Assembly (NCBI GenBank): GCA_003136335.1
Contig: PLEA01000162.1
Span: 1-9,450, forward strand
Direction of reading: 5' to 3'
Origin: Acidobacteriaceae bacterium
GTDB lineage: Bacteria; Acidobacteriota; Terriglobia; Terriglobales; SbA1
DNA length: 9,450 nt
Shown here: positions 1-7,901 of the stretch, one piece after another
How the letters are laid out: each line of letters starts with the position of its first letter
Position numbering within the stretch: the first letter of the stretch is position 1
The notes under the pieces: model-generated
What the model was told of the DNA's origin: nothing
The model's input: the letters and a program-made list of their open reading frames with translations, nothing else
Database searches by the model: none
Translations under genes and position numbers: made by a program

Positions 1-180
1 CGCAAAGCGGCTTCGTTCAACGTCCTTTATCGCAACCTATCCGACATCGCGCATCATGTCCCCCAAGAGGACTTCTGGATAATTCAGGTGCCTTTTTTGG
101 CATTAGCCGAAAAAGCATTCGCGCTTTGCCAAAAGGCCGTTATGAAGCAAGAATGGGAATGCACCGTGCTCTCTTCATAG
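1..180 (+). CDS. Possible C-terminal fragment of an unrecognised protein (partial, enters from the left edge)
   Basis: Frame 1 is open from the first base to a TAG at 178-180, giving 59 residues with no start inside the window. The peptide looks globular, with a helical, aromatic-rich stretch (DFWIIQVPFLALAEKAF) and a short polar end (KQEWECTVLSS). Hand inspection suggests second codon positions are poorer in G+C than first and third positions, as expected for coding DNA. Against this, frame 3 of the same strand is also open for a similar length, so openness alone proves little. I do not recognise a family and assign no function. If real, it is the 3' end of a gene lying mostly to the left, transcribed in the same direction as the transglutaminase gene at 418. 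Confidence 0.35.
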   Translation, partial: RKAASFNVLYRNLSDIAHHVPQEDFWIIQVPFLALAEKAFALCQKAVMKQEWECTVLSS

Positions 181-417
181 CAAGCTCTCCTGATATGTGA
201 TTGAGCCGGCCAAATTTTACACCGACATCTTTGGACGAATGACTTTCAAACGATTTCGATTTTCTGGGCGAGCGATTAGATTGCGCGCCAAGTCTAGGTG
301 ACGGTGTCCCAAGAGACTATTAACTGTGAGCGAAGGCCTTAAGATTTCGGTTTAAACTTGATCAGTGCGGCATTCGGAAACCGAAGCCGCGTTTTCGGTG
401 GCGGAAGGAATGCTCAC
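181..417. other. Intergenic leader upstream of the plus-strand transglutaminase gene
   Basis: This stretch separates the possible upstream reading frame from the ATG at 418. It is somewhat AT-richer than the genes around it and has no convincing coding frame. It probably contains the promoter for the gene at 418, but I found no -35/-10 pair good enough to annotate. No tRNA, strong hairpin or repeat was seen. Confidence 0.4.
403..409 (+). promoter_or_regulatory. Ribosome binding site that decides the start at 418
   Basis: The purine run GGAAGGA lies 8 bases before the ATG at 418-420, which is ideal Shine-Dalgarno placement. An in-frame TTG at 358 has no such signal, and the 20 residues it would add do not resemble the start of this protein family. 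Confidence 0.6.
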
Positions 418-1245
418 ATGTTGATTCAGGTAGGCTATGAATTAGTTTTTGATTGTCCACAAGAGACGCCGATGATCCTCATGGTCAACGTGCATTACTC
501 CCGCGCCTCGGACCTCGTCAGTCCCGACTGCCTAACCACTGATCCGGAGGTTCCAATCGCGGCATACCGGGATGGCTTCGGAAACTGGTGCACCCGGATT
601 GTGGCGCCCAGCGGGAGGATTTGCCTGAAAAGCAACGGCGTGGTGCAGGATTCGGCCAAGCCCGACGTTTCCACTCCCGGCGCCCAGCAGCACGCGTTAC
701 AAGATTTGCCGCAAGAGACTCTGGTCTTCCTATTGGGCAGCCGGTATTGCGAGACTGATCTGCTGTCCGACGTAGCGTGGTCGCGATTCGGTCAGTCGAC
801 GCCGGGATGGCCGCGGGTCCAGGCGATCTGCGATTTTGTCCACAACCATATCGCCTTCGATTATCAGAAAGCTCGCCCCACTCGCACAGCCTGGGAGGCT
901 TTCAACGAGGGTGTGGGCGTGTGCCGCGATTACACGCACCTGGCTGTCGCGCTCTGCCGTTGCATGAATATTCCGGCGCGATACTGCACCGGATACCTTG
1001 GCGATATGGGGACGCCGCCGCCTTACGGTGTTCCGGATTTTGCTGCATGGTTTGAAGTCTACCTCGGTGGCGCATGGCACACGTTCGATCCTCGGAATAA
1101 CGTGCCCAGGATTGGACGAGTGCTCATCGCGCGCGGCCGCGACGCGACCGATGCAGCCATCGCGACCACCTTCGGCCCAAATACACTTGAGAGTTTTAAA
1201 GTTTGGACCGATGAAATCGCGGAAAGTGTGCCGCAGGCCGACTAG
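418..1245 (+). CDS. Transglutaminase-like (COG1305) protein with substituted catalytic histidine
   Basis: This 275-residue protein has an N-terminal beta-rich region (about 1-110; begins MLIQVGYELVFDCPQETPM) followed by a transglutaminase-like papain-fold domain (about 130-235). Members of the superfamily use a Cys-His-Asp triad for peptidase, amidase or acyl-transfer chemistry. The nucleophile motif GVGVCRDYTHL is present (Cys169), as is the Asp in FDPRNN (Asp224). The histidine expected in the HAW motif is replaced: the sequence reads PDFAAWFEVYLGG, with Ala209 (GCT, 1042-1044) where the other two transglutaminase domains in this window have His. The protein may therefore be inactive, use another residue, or act as a binding or regulatory partner. 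No signal peptide or membrane segment is evident, so a cytoplasmic location is likely. The ATG at 418 is preferred to an in-frame TTG at 358. The gene converges on the minus-strand operon with only 4 bases between stop codons, so it has its own promoter. Confidence 0.9.
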   Translation: MLIQVGYELVFDCPQETPMILMVNVHYSRASDLVSPDCLTTDPEVPIAAYRDGFGNWCTRIVAPSGRICLKSNGVVQDSAKPDVSTPGAQQHALQDLPQETLVFLLGSRYCETDLLSDVAWSRFGQSTPGWPRVQAICDFVHNHIAFDYQKARPTRTAWEAFNEGVGVCRDYTHLAVALCRCMNIPARYCTGYLGDMGTPPPYGVPDFAAWFEVYLGGAWHTFDPRNNVPRIGRVLIARGRDATDAAIATTFGPNTLESFKVWTDEIAESVPQAD

Positions 1246-1249
1246 ACAT

Positions 1250-2128
1250 CTAGGAATCGAGCGGCTCCATGTCGACGCCGACCTTGAGCATATGAGACCC
1301 GCCTCCCAAGATTAAGCCGCGCAGCGGACTCACGTCACCGTAGTCCCGACCCCAGGCTAACGTCACGTGGCCGTTTGAGGGAACAAGGTTATTTGTGGGA
1401 TCGAGATCAAGCCATCCGATTCCCGGACAATAGGCTGACACCCAGGCGTGGGATGCGTCAGCTCCCACCAGCCTCGGTCTTCCCGCAGGCGGATAGGTTC
1501 GAAGGTATCCACTGACATAACGGGCGGCGAGATTCAGAGAGCGCAAGCAGGCAATTTGCAGATGCGCGAAATCCTGACACACGCCCCGTCGCTTCTTGAA
1601 GACCTCTTCCGGTGTGGTCCGGACGTTGGTCACCTTCGAGTCGAAGTGGAAATCCTTATGGATGCGCGTGGTCAGGTCAAGAAGCGCCTCCGGCATTGGC
1701 CGCCCTGGGGTAAATGACTGGAGCGCATAATCGGCAAACTCCGGCCGTGTGCGGATTCGTGGCGACTCGAATCCAAACTGATAGGCGTCGAGACCCTCCG
1801 AGTTGCAATCGTGAGAAACTAATTTCGCTGCTTCTTCCCAAGAGAGCTGTGCTTTGTCGGCCGGCGCCGCTTTCCCTTCCACTTTTACTTCGCTCCGCGC
1901 TTCTACCACCAGCTCCCGGTGCGGTTCTTGAATGGTGAAAAAGCAGAGAAGATTGCCGAAAAAGTCCACGCGATCAGTGCGAGTCGCCGGTCGCGGCTGG
2001 ATATGCAGCTCGCTCTTCGCGGGCTGCTGGTGCGCCATGGCGCGCGGCTTCAGACACGCCACGTGGGTTCCGACAGTGACGGGATATTTATACTTGTACG
2101 TGGTCCGGTGAACGATTTTATAGAGCAT
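1250..2128 (-). CDS. Transglutaminase-like protein (bacterial transglutaminase N-terminal region plus core)
   Basis: This 292-residue protein has the two-part architecture usual for COG1305. Residues 1-80 form the bacterial transglutaminase N-terminal beta region (MLYKIVHRTTYKYKYPV). Residues about 150-245 are the transglutaminase core. All three triad residues are visible: Cys184 in RRGVCQDFAHLQ, His227 in ASHAWVSAY and Asp243 in LDLDPTNN. The C-terminal GHVTLAWGRDYGDVSPLRG motif is also typical. It is expected to be a cytoplasmic thiol enzyme that cleaves or transfers amide bonds; the substrate is unknown. It is the last gene of the minus-strand operon, starting 38 bases after the ATP-grasp/alpha-E stop. 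The family-typical N-terminus supports the ATG at 2128. No clear Shine-Dalgarno sequence precedes it (the upstream strand reads ACGACCTACGAATA), so translation may depend on the upstream genes or be weak. Confidence 0.93.
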   Translation of the reverse strand: MLYKIVHRTTYKYKYPVTVGTHVACLKPRAMAHQQPAKSELHIQPRPATRTDRVDFFGNLLCFFTIQEPHRELVVEARSEVKVEGKAAPADKAQLSWEEAAKLVSHDCNSEGLDAYQFGFESPRIRTRPEFADYALQSFTPGRPMPEALLDLTTRIHKDFHFDSKVTNVRTTPEEVFKKRRGVCQDFAHLQIACLRSLNLAARYVSGYLRTYPPAGRPRLVGADASHAWVSAYCPGIGWLDLDPTNNLVPSNGHVTLAWGRDYGDVSPLRGLILGGGSHMLKVGVDMEPLDS

Positions 2129-2166
2129 TATTCGTAGGTCGTTATTCGCAAATCATATAACCGAGA
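2129..2166. other. Short operon spacer with a TTATTCG direct repeat
   Basis: This 38-base spacer lies between the ATP-grasp/alpha-E stop and the downstream transglutaminase start. It is AT-rich. The heptamer TTATTCG occurs at 2128-2134 and again at 2142-2148, with the first copy touching the start codon. No hairpin terminator is seen, which is consistent with read-through from the upstream genes. Confidence 0.4.
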
Positions 2167-4659
2167 TTATTGTCCTATGGTGATGGGCAAAGTCCGGGCG
2201 TGACTGAAGTATCTGCTGGACAAATTATTCGACCAGGAAGGCAGCAATCCGCCTAACTCCCGGAGGAACTTCGCAAGCCGCGACAGACCATCGGAACCGT
2301 TGGCCACGTCACCGGGCAACGGGTACTTGAGCTTTCGCAAATCGAAACTGCGTAGCAATGCCAGCGCAGCCCGCATCGCCTTCAGGTCGACCGGAAGGTG
2401 CCGAGGAAGCTTTTGATAAAGATCCGCGAGGTGGCTCAATTGAAAATCCAGGGAGCGGGGATTCGTCTCATCCGCCATGAGCACATCTAGTACGGCCAAG
2501 GGCTGCAGGGTTGTGTAGTACCGAGTGCGGTACGTCATCGAGCTATCCGCAACCTCTAGAACACACTCCAAAAGGCACCAGTCCTGGTCCGTCAGCGGAA
2601 GAGTAATCTCTCGCAGCTGCCGGGTCAGATAAATTGCGCGTTCCAGACGTCGGCCGATGGTCATGAACAACCAGCCCAATCCACGGTTGATGTTTTCTCT
2701 CTCCATTCCGGAAAAAGCGGAAAGCAATTCTAAACAATCGGTCAGCATTGCCGGAAATTCCAGAAAACGCGTGCCGTTCCCCATTTGAGTGCTGTCTCGC
2801 AGCTGGCCGAGCAGGTAAATCATATCGGACGACAGGCGTTCACGAATGGTGCCACCAATGCGGGAGATCTCCGCCAGCGTACAGATCAGACTGTCGGGCC
2901 GCTTGGCATCGGTCAACAGCGAGGTTATCTCCTGTTCCAATTCCATTGAGGTCGGACGCTTGTGTTTCGCCTTGGGCAACTTGCTGTGCCGCGACTCCAG
3001 GCACCCGCGAAGGCGGAGAAGGCAGGCAAACTCCCCTTCCTCTGCGCGCCGCACGCGAGGGATCATGGCGCGTAGGATGCGGGCAACGTTTTCGGCTCGC
3101 TCGACGTAGCGGCCCAACCAGAAAGCATTGTCGGCGACACTGCTGGGGACAACACGCGAGATCCTACGCAACTCCACCGGCTCGTTCCGCGGACGTAACA
3201 TACTGAATGTATCGACCGGACCGTCCCACAAAACCCATGCGTCTTTGCTGTGGCCGCCCCGCTGCATGGAGACGACCGTTCCCTCGGATTCGGCGACACG
3301 TACCAGTCCCCCAGGGATGACAATCCACCCACTGCCGGTGTTGAGTGCGTAGGTGCGCAGTACCATGCTGCGCGAGGTGAGGGTTCCCTTATCCCACACC
3401 GGCGCAGTCGACAAGGCGACTTGCTCTTGCGCAACATATTCGTGTGGTCGGGCCCTCAATTGCCGCGCAAAGCTGCCCTTCTCGGCCTGAGGGAGTTCGG
3501 CCCCAAACACGGGTTCCATACCGCGCGAGGGAAACGCGGGTTTCACCACCACAGAGTCGAGATGGTCGAGCACCCAATCGAGCGCGGACGTCTGCCCACA
3601 CCACCAGGTTGCAACCGAGGGGACTCTGAGCTTCTCGCCCAGCAATTGTTGGCAGAGGCCGGGTAAGAAAGGCATGATCGCGGCCGTCTCAATCAGACCG
3701 CTTCCCAGTGCATTTGCCACCTTCACATTCCCGGCAACGATAGCGTCGACAAGGCCGGAAACGCCCAGAAGCGAATCGCCCCGAAGTTCGAGAGGATCGC
3801 AAAAACTATCGTCCACGCGGCGCAAAATCACATCAACCTTCTCTAGTCCATCGACGGTCTTGAGATGCACGCGGCGGTTGCGAACCGTAAGGTCCGCTCC
3901 CTGGACTAGAGTGAATCCCAGATAGCGGGAGATGTAGGAGTGTTCAAAATAAGTCTCGTTGAGCGGACCGGGAGTCAGCAAAACGATTCGCGGATTGTCG
4001 CACTGGGCAAGGTTGGTGAGCACTTCGCGTTGCGCGCGGAAAAATGGAGCGAGGCGCAATACGTTCGAGCTGCGAAAAAGATCGGGCAAAACATCGGAGA
4101 CAATGGTGCGATTCTCCAGTGCATAGCCGCTGCCGGAAGGCGCTTGCGTGCGATCGGCCAGCACCCACCACTGGCCGTCGGGTGAACGGGCAAGGTCAAC
4201 GGCGAGCATGTGCAGATAACTGTGCGGGGGAACCCTGACGCCCACGAGCGGTCGCAAAAATGCGGGATTGCCGTAGAGAAGTGCGGCGGGAAAGTGGCCC
4301 TGCGCCACCAGCTTTTGGGAACCGTAGAGATCCTCGAGGAGCAAACTGAGCAACCGGGCGCGCTGAATGATGCCCGCTTCAATGAGACGCCACTCGTCCG
4401 CTGCAATCAATAGCGGAACGATATCGATCTGCCAAGCCCGGCTCGCCCCGAGTGGATCGCCGTAAACGTTGTACGTAATCCCATTCTCGCGGATGCGACG
4501 CTCGGCACGGGCCCGGCGCCGTCCCAGCTCCTCGGTCCCGATGGACCGTAGCGAGTCCATCAGTTTTGCCCAGTGAGGGCGAGGGATCACACCGTCGGCA
4601 GATAACTCATCGTAGGCATTGCCGTAGCGGAGCGGAATTTGGTGTAAATCCAGAGTCAT
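2167..4659 (-). CDS. Circularly permuted type 2 ATP-grasp protein fused to a C-terminal alpha-E domain
   Basis: This 830-residue protein joins two domains that are often separate genes. Residues about 13-490 are the circularly permuted ATP-grasp (COG2308), recognised from YDELSADGVIPRPHW, NGITYNVYGDPLG, LLTPGPLNETYFEHSYISRY, NVKVANALGSG, VVVKPAFPSRGMEPVFG and YVAQEQVALSTAPVW. Residues about 505-825 are an all-helical alpha-E domain (COG2307, DUF403), beginning SSVADNAFWLGRYVERAENV and including RGLGWLFMTIGRRLERAI. ATP-grasp enzymes ligate a carboxylate to an amine through an acyl-phosphate; the alpha-E domain is thought to assist but its role is not established. The substrate is unknown. The start ATG (4659-4657) overlaps the upstream stop TGA (4658-4656) as ATGA, and there is no strong Shine-Dalgarno sequence, so translational coupling to the DUF2126 gene is likely. 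Length and motif content look intact, and no signal peptide is seen. Confidence 0.93.
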   Translation of the reverse strand: MTLDLHQIPLRYGNAYDELSADGVIPRPHWAKLMDSLRSIGTEELGRRRARAERRIRENGITYNVYGDPLGASRAWQIDIVPLLIAADEWRLIEAGIIQRARLLSLLLEDLYGSQKLVAQGHFPAALLYGNPAFLRPLVGVRVPPHSYLHMLAVDLARSPDGQWWVLADRTQAPSGSGYALENRTIVSDVLPDLFRSSNVLRLAPFFRAQREVLTNLAQCDNPRIVLLTPGPLNETYFEHSYISRYLGFTLVQGADLTVRNRRVHLKTVDGLEKVDVILRRVDDSFCDPLELRGDSLLGVSGLVDAIVAGNVKVANALGSGLIETAAIMPFLPGLCQQLLGEKLRVPSVATWWCGQTSALDWVLDHLDSVVVKPAFPSRGMEPVFGAELPQAEKGSFARQLRARPHEYVAQEQVALSTAPVWDKGTLTSRSMVLRTYALNTGSGWIVIPGGLVRVAESEGTVVSMQRGGHSKDAWVLWDGPVDTFSMLRPRNEPVELRRISRVVPSSVADNAFWLGRYVERAENVARILRAMIPRVRRAEEGEFACLLRLRGCLESRHSKLPKAKHKRPTSMELEQEITSLLTDAKRPDSLICTLAEISRIGGTIRERLSSDMIYLLGQLRDSTQMGNGTRFLEFPAMLTDCLELLSAFSGMERENINRGLGWLFMTIGRRLERAIYLTRQLREITLPLTDQDWCLLECVLEVADSSMTYRTRYYTTLQPLAVLDVLMADETNPRSLDFQLSHLADLYQKLPRHLPVDLKAMRAALALLRSFDLRKLKYPLPGDVANGSDGLSRLAKFLRELGGLLPSWSNNLSSRYFSHARTLPITIGQ

Positions 4660-4727
4660 GGGGCGAGCGCCGGCTTCTCGGTTGCGGTCTTTTGTTCCGG
4701 CGGCAACATTCGCAGGTCCAGAGTCAT
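4649..4727 (-). repeat. Short direct repeat encoding MTLDL at the DUF2126/ATP-grasp gene junction
   Basis: The 11-mer TCCAGAGTCAT occurs at 4649-4659 and 4717-4727. On the minus strand both copies read ATGACTCTGGA and encode MTLDL: once near the C-terminus of the DUF2126 protein (FPMTLDLRMLP) and once as the N-terminus of the ATP-grasp protein (MTLDLHQIPL). The copies are 68 bases apart and in different frames relative to each other, as the overlapping genes require. Confidence 0.6.
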
Positions 4728-7700
4728 AGGAAAGATCGGGTTCGGTCTTTCCTCGGGAGCCGAGATCGGCGCCGGTGTAGGATCAAATTCTTTGAAGCGC
4801 TGCCGCCGGCGGTCGGCCGCCTCGGTCGCATTCGCCGGGCGAACGGGGTAGCCCCTACCGTCCGGTGATCCCACATAGTAGGCGCATCGTCCGATCGAAC
4901 GTTCTTTCCATCTGTCAATAATTTCGAAAATCAAAGGCGCATGCACAGGAATGGATGGATGTAACAGCGCCGACAGCTGGCGGGCGCGAAACCTTACGCC
5001 AGCCACCAACTCTCCCGCTTCACCGGTAGAATGCCCGCCCGTCGGACTGAGTGGCACCCGGCGGTCATTGCATGTAACCAAGTAGCGCCCTTCCGTATTG
5101 AACCCAGACAGCTTCACCTGTATTCGCTCGAAGGATGAATCCACAGCGCGAGCCGTTCGGCCGGAGGAAGCTTCTTCCGCGAGCACATTCCAGGGATCGA
5201 GCGCCTGACGCAATTCGAGTTCGACTCCATCTGCGGCGATCGATCCGATTTTCGGAAAGCGAAACTCAAATTGCGCGGCAAACCACTTCTCTTCAAAATT
5301 GTAATCAGATTTGCGCAAGTAAGTGAGCACGTCGGTAAAGTCACGCCTGACAAAATGCGGGAGCATGAAACGGTCATGCAGCGCGCTGCCCCAACGGACG
5401 AGGCCGCCATCGAACGGGCTCTTCCAGAACAGGGAGATCAAAGCGCGGATGAGCAGCATTTCTATCAGCCCCATTCTGACGTGCGGAGTCATTTCAAAAG
5501 CGCGCAGTTCGAGCAAGCCCATCCGCAATCCGCGACCCTCCGGCGGATAAAGCTTATCGATACAGAACTCGGCGCGATGCGAGTTTCCCGTTACATCGAC
5601 GAGCAGGTCGCGAAACAATCCATCCACAATGTTGGGCGGGCAGTCTCCGGCAGGCAAGTTACTAAAAGCGACCTCCAGTTCGTACAAGGCGTCCGTGCGC
5701 GCCTCATCTACTCGTGGAGACTGGCTCGTCGGGCCGACATACATGCCGGAAAACAGGTACGAGAGAGATGGATGATTTTGCCAGAACGTTAACATGCTGC
5801 GCAAAAGATCGGGCCGGCGCAGGAACGGGCTGTCCAACACCGTCGCCCCGCCCATTACGATGTGGCTGCCGCCACCAGTGGCGATATGGCTGCCGTCATA
5901 GGCGAATTTTTCTGCCGTCAACCGATTTCGGTGAGCCTCTTCGAACAGCACCGTATGGATTTGTTCGAGTTCGTCCCAATTGCCCGCGGGCAGCAGGTTC
6001 ACTTCGAGAACTCCGGGATCGGGAGTGAGGCTAAAGGATCGCAACCGTGGATCGGCAGGCGGAGGATAGCCCTCGAGCCATACCGGCTGGTTTAGATACT
6101 GGCACGTATCCTCGACGGGCGCGAGCAGGTCGAGATAGTCCGCGAGGTTCGATGGATACGGCAAGAACACATGCAGACGGTTTTCTCGAGTCTGGACGCA
6201 AAGCGCCGGCCGGATCAGCACTGGCGCGGTTTCTGCCGCGCCCGATAAAGGAGTCAGCGGATCGGCCGCAGGATTTATCTGGAAGAGATCCATCCGCCGC
6301 GTTGGGCGGGATGAAAGCTTGATTCGATCTGCGAATGGCGCGGCCTCGTGCTCGTATTCGATTTCATCGGGCGCTACCCAAGGGATTGACTCGGTCGATA
6401 TGCGGTATCCGATGGGGGAATCGCCCGGCGAGAGTAATAGACGTTCGGGGCGAGGGAACCACAGTTGGCTCGACCAGCTCAACCGGCCCTGCGGTTGACG
6501 GCGGCGAAGGGGCAAAATGTAGCCGGCTGGCTCGGTCTCAGCTTCGCTGTTAAAGGCTGGCAGTATGTTTTCGGTGCTCACCTGAAGACGGTGCGTGAGC
6601 GCTTCCATAAATTTCAATGCATCCGTCGTGTCAAATCTCTGGTCGCTATTTTCCCGAGCGATGAGATCGATATTCTCCCATACGGGAACGCCGTCGGCGC
6701 GCCAGGAGCAGCTCATGGCCCAACGCGGCAAAGGTTCGCCAGGATACCACTTGCCTTGTCCGTGATGCAGCACTGCGCCCGGGGCCATCCTTTCCCGAAG
6801 GCGCCGGATAAGGTCTAACGCCCGCGTTCGCTTGATTGGTCCCAGAGCATCGATGTTCCATTGCGGGCTCTCAGGTTCGTCGAGGCCAACGAATGTGGGC
6901 TCGCCTCCCATCGTCAGGCGGGCATCCTGCGCTTTCAGGTCCACATCAACGCGATGCGCCACCGTTTCAACGTCCTTCCAAGCCTCATCGGTGAAAGGTT
7001 TGGAGGTCCGCGGCGCATCGTCCTGCAACCGGCGAATGGACATGGCGTAGTCGAAGTCCACCTTGGCGGGTTCGACCGTTCCATCGATGGGCGCCGCGGT
7101 GGAAACGTTGGGCGTGCAGACCAGCGGGATGTGACCTTCGCTGGCGAACAAACCCGAGGTTGGATCCATCCCGATCCAACCCGCGCCGGGTAAGAACGCT
7201 TCTGCCCAGGCATGGAAAGCCGCGGAATCGGTTACGGGAACGCCGTTACCGTCCGGCGATTTTTCATCCGGCGACAACTGGATCAGATATCCAGAGACAA
7301 AGCGCGACGCGATTCCCAAATGCCGAAGAATCTGCACCAGCAGCCAGGCCGAGTCGCGGCACGATCCTTTTCGTTTTTCGAGCGTCTGCTCGCATGTCTG
7401 CACGCCCGGGTCTAGCCGAGTCTCATAGTCTATTTCGTCCCTCACTCTCCGATTTAAATCGACAAGAAAGCTGATCGTCCCTCGTTTTTCATGGGAAACT
7501 TTGTCCAGAAAATCGCGGAGCAGGGGACCGGCCGGATCGAGCAGAAGATAAGGTTCGATATCTGGCGCAAGCTCGCGAGAGTACTCAAACGGGAAGTCTT
7601 CGACTCCCGGCTCCAGAAAGAAATCGAAGGGATTGAACGGAGATAAACTCGCGACAAGATTTACTTCAACCACAAACTCGTCAGTTTTGTCCGGGAAAAG

Positions 7701-7898
7701 AAGACGCGCCAGGTAATTGTTGTGCAGATCGAACTGCCAATTGAGAAGGTGCGAGGCGGGAAAGACGCTCAGCAAATAGCTGAGGATCGGCGTTCGACAA
7801 TGCGGGGCTGGGCGCAGCCGCACAACCTGCGGACCGATGAAAATCGGCCTTTCGTAGCGGTACTGTGTCCTATGATTGAGAGCAACCTGTTGGCTCAT
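4656..7898 (-). CDS. Large transglutaminase/DUF2126 protein (COG4196)
   Basis: From the ATG at 7898 this is a 1080-residue protein, close to the usual length of the family. Residues 1-100 form the bacterial transglutaminase N-terminal region (MSQQVALNHRTQYRYERP). Residues about 150-250 are the core, with an intact triad: Cys180 (KGSCRDSAW), His229 (FHAWAEAFLPGAGW) and Asp245 (GMDPTSG). The rest is DUF2126, with DARLTMGGEPTFVGLDEPES, HGQGKWYPGEPLPRWA, DPGVLEVNLLPAGNWDEL, IATGGGSHIVMGGAT and HPSLSYLFSGMYVGPTSQ. As I recall, this region has been compared with glutamine-synthetase/GCS2-like amidoligases, so the protein may combine bond-making and bond-breaking sites; that reading is inference. 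It is the first gene of the operon and overlaps the next by 4 bases. An in-frame GTG at 7952 would add 18 residues, but it lacks a ribosome site and the added residues look non-family. The ATG at 7898 is preceded by GAGGG and starts where family members do. Confidence 0.93.
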   Translation of the reverse strand: MSQQVALNHRTQYRYERPIFIGPQVVRLRPAPHCRTPILSYLLSVFPASHLLNWQFDLHNNYLARLLFPDKTDEFVVEVNLVASLSPFNPFDFFLEPGVEDFPFEYSRELAPDIEPYLLLDPAGPLLRDFLDKVSHEKRGTISFLVDLNRRVRDEIDYETRLDPGVQTCEQTLEKRKGSCRDSAWLLVQILRHLGIASRFVSGYLIQLSPDEKSPDGNGVPVTDSAAFHAWAEAFLPGAGWIGMDPTSGLFASEGHIPLVCTPNVSTAAPIDGTVEPAKVDFDYAMSIRRLQDDAPRTSKPFTDEAWKDVETVAHRVDVDLKAQDARLTMGGEPTFVGLDEPESPQWNIDALGPIKRTRALDLIRRLRERMAPGAVLHHGQGKWYPGEPLPRWAMSCSWRADGVPVWENIDLIARENSDQRFDTTDALKFMEALTHRLQVSTENILPAFNSEAETEPAGYILPLRRRQPQGRLSWSSQLWFPRPERLLLSPGDSPIGYRISTESIPWVAPDEIEYEHEAAPFADRIKLSSRPTRRMDLFQINPAADPLTPLSGAAETAPVLIRPALCVQTRENRLHVFLPYPSNLADYLDLLAPVEDTCQYLNQPVWLEGYPPPADPRLRSFSLTPDPGVLEVNLLPAGNWDELEQIHTVLFEEAHRNRLTAEKFAYDGSHIATGGGSHIVMGGATVLDSPFLRRPDLLRSMLTFWQNHPSLSYLFSGMYVGPTSQSPRVDEARTDALYELEVAFSNLPAGDCPPNIVDGLFRDLLVDVTGNSHRAEFCIDKLYPPEGRGLRMGLLELRAFEMTPHVRMGLIEMLLIRALISLFWKSPFDGGLVRWGSALHDRFMLPHFVRRDFTDVLTYLRKSDYNFEEKWFAAQFEFRFPKIGSIAADGVELELRQALDPWNVLAEEASSGRTARAVDSSFERIQVKLSGFNTEGRYLVTCNDRRVPLSPTGGHSTGEAGELVAGVRFRARQLSALLHPSIPVHAPLIFEIIDRWKERSIGRCAYYVGSPDGRGYPVRPANATEAADRRRQRFKEFDPTPAPISAPEERPNPIFPMTLDLRMLPPEQKTATEKPALAP

Positions 7899-7901
7899 CC
7901 A

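Noticed and set aside
358..417. N-terminal extension of the plus-strand transglutaminase from a TTG at 358
   Set aside because: The 20 added residues (rich in Gly, Arg and Asn) do not fit the family, there is no ribosome site before 358, and the ATG at 418 has a well-placed GGAAGGA.
5271..5792. A 173-codon plus-strand open frame antisense to the DUF2126 gene
   Set aside because: It lies wholly inside a clearly conserved gene, has no recognisable domain, and is what a GC-rich coding strand produces on its complement. The same applies to the other antisense frames at 2748-3206, 3250-3666 and 6465-6818.
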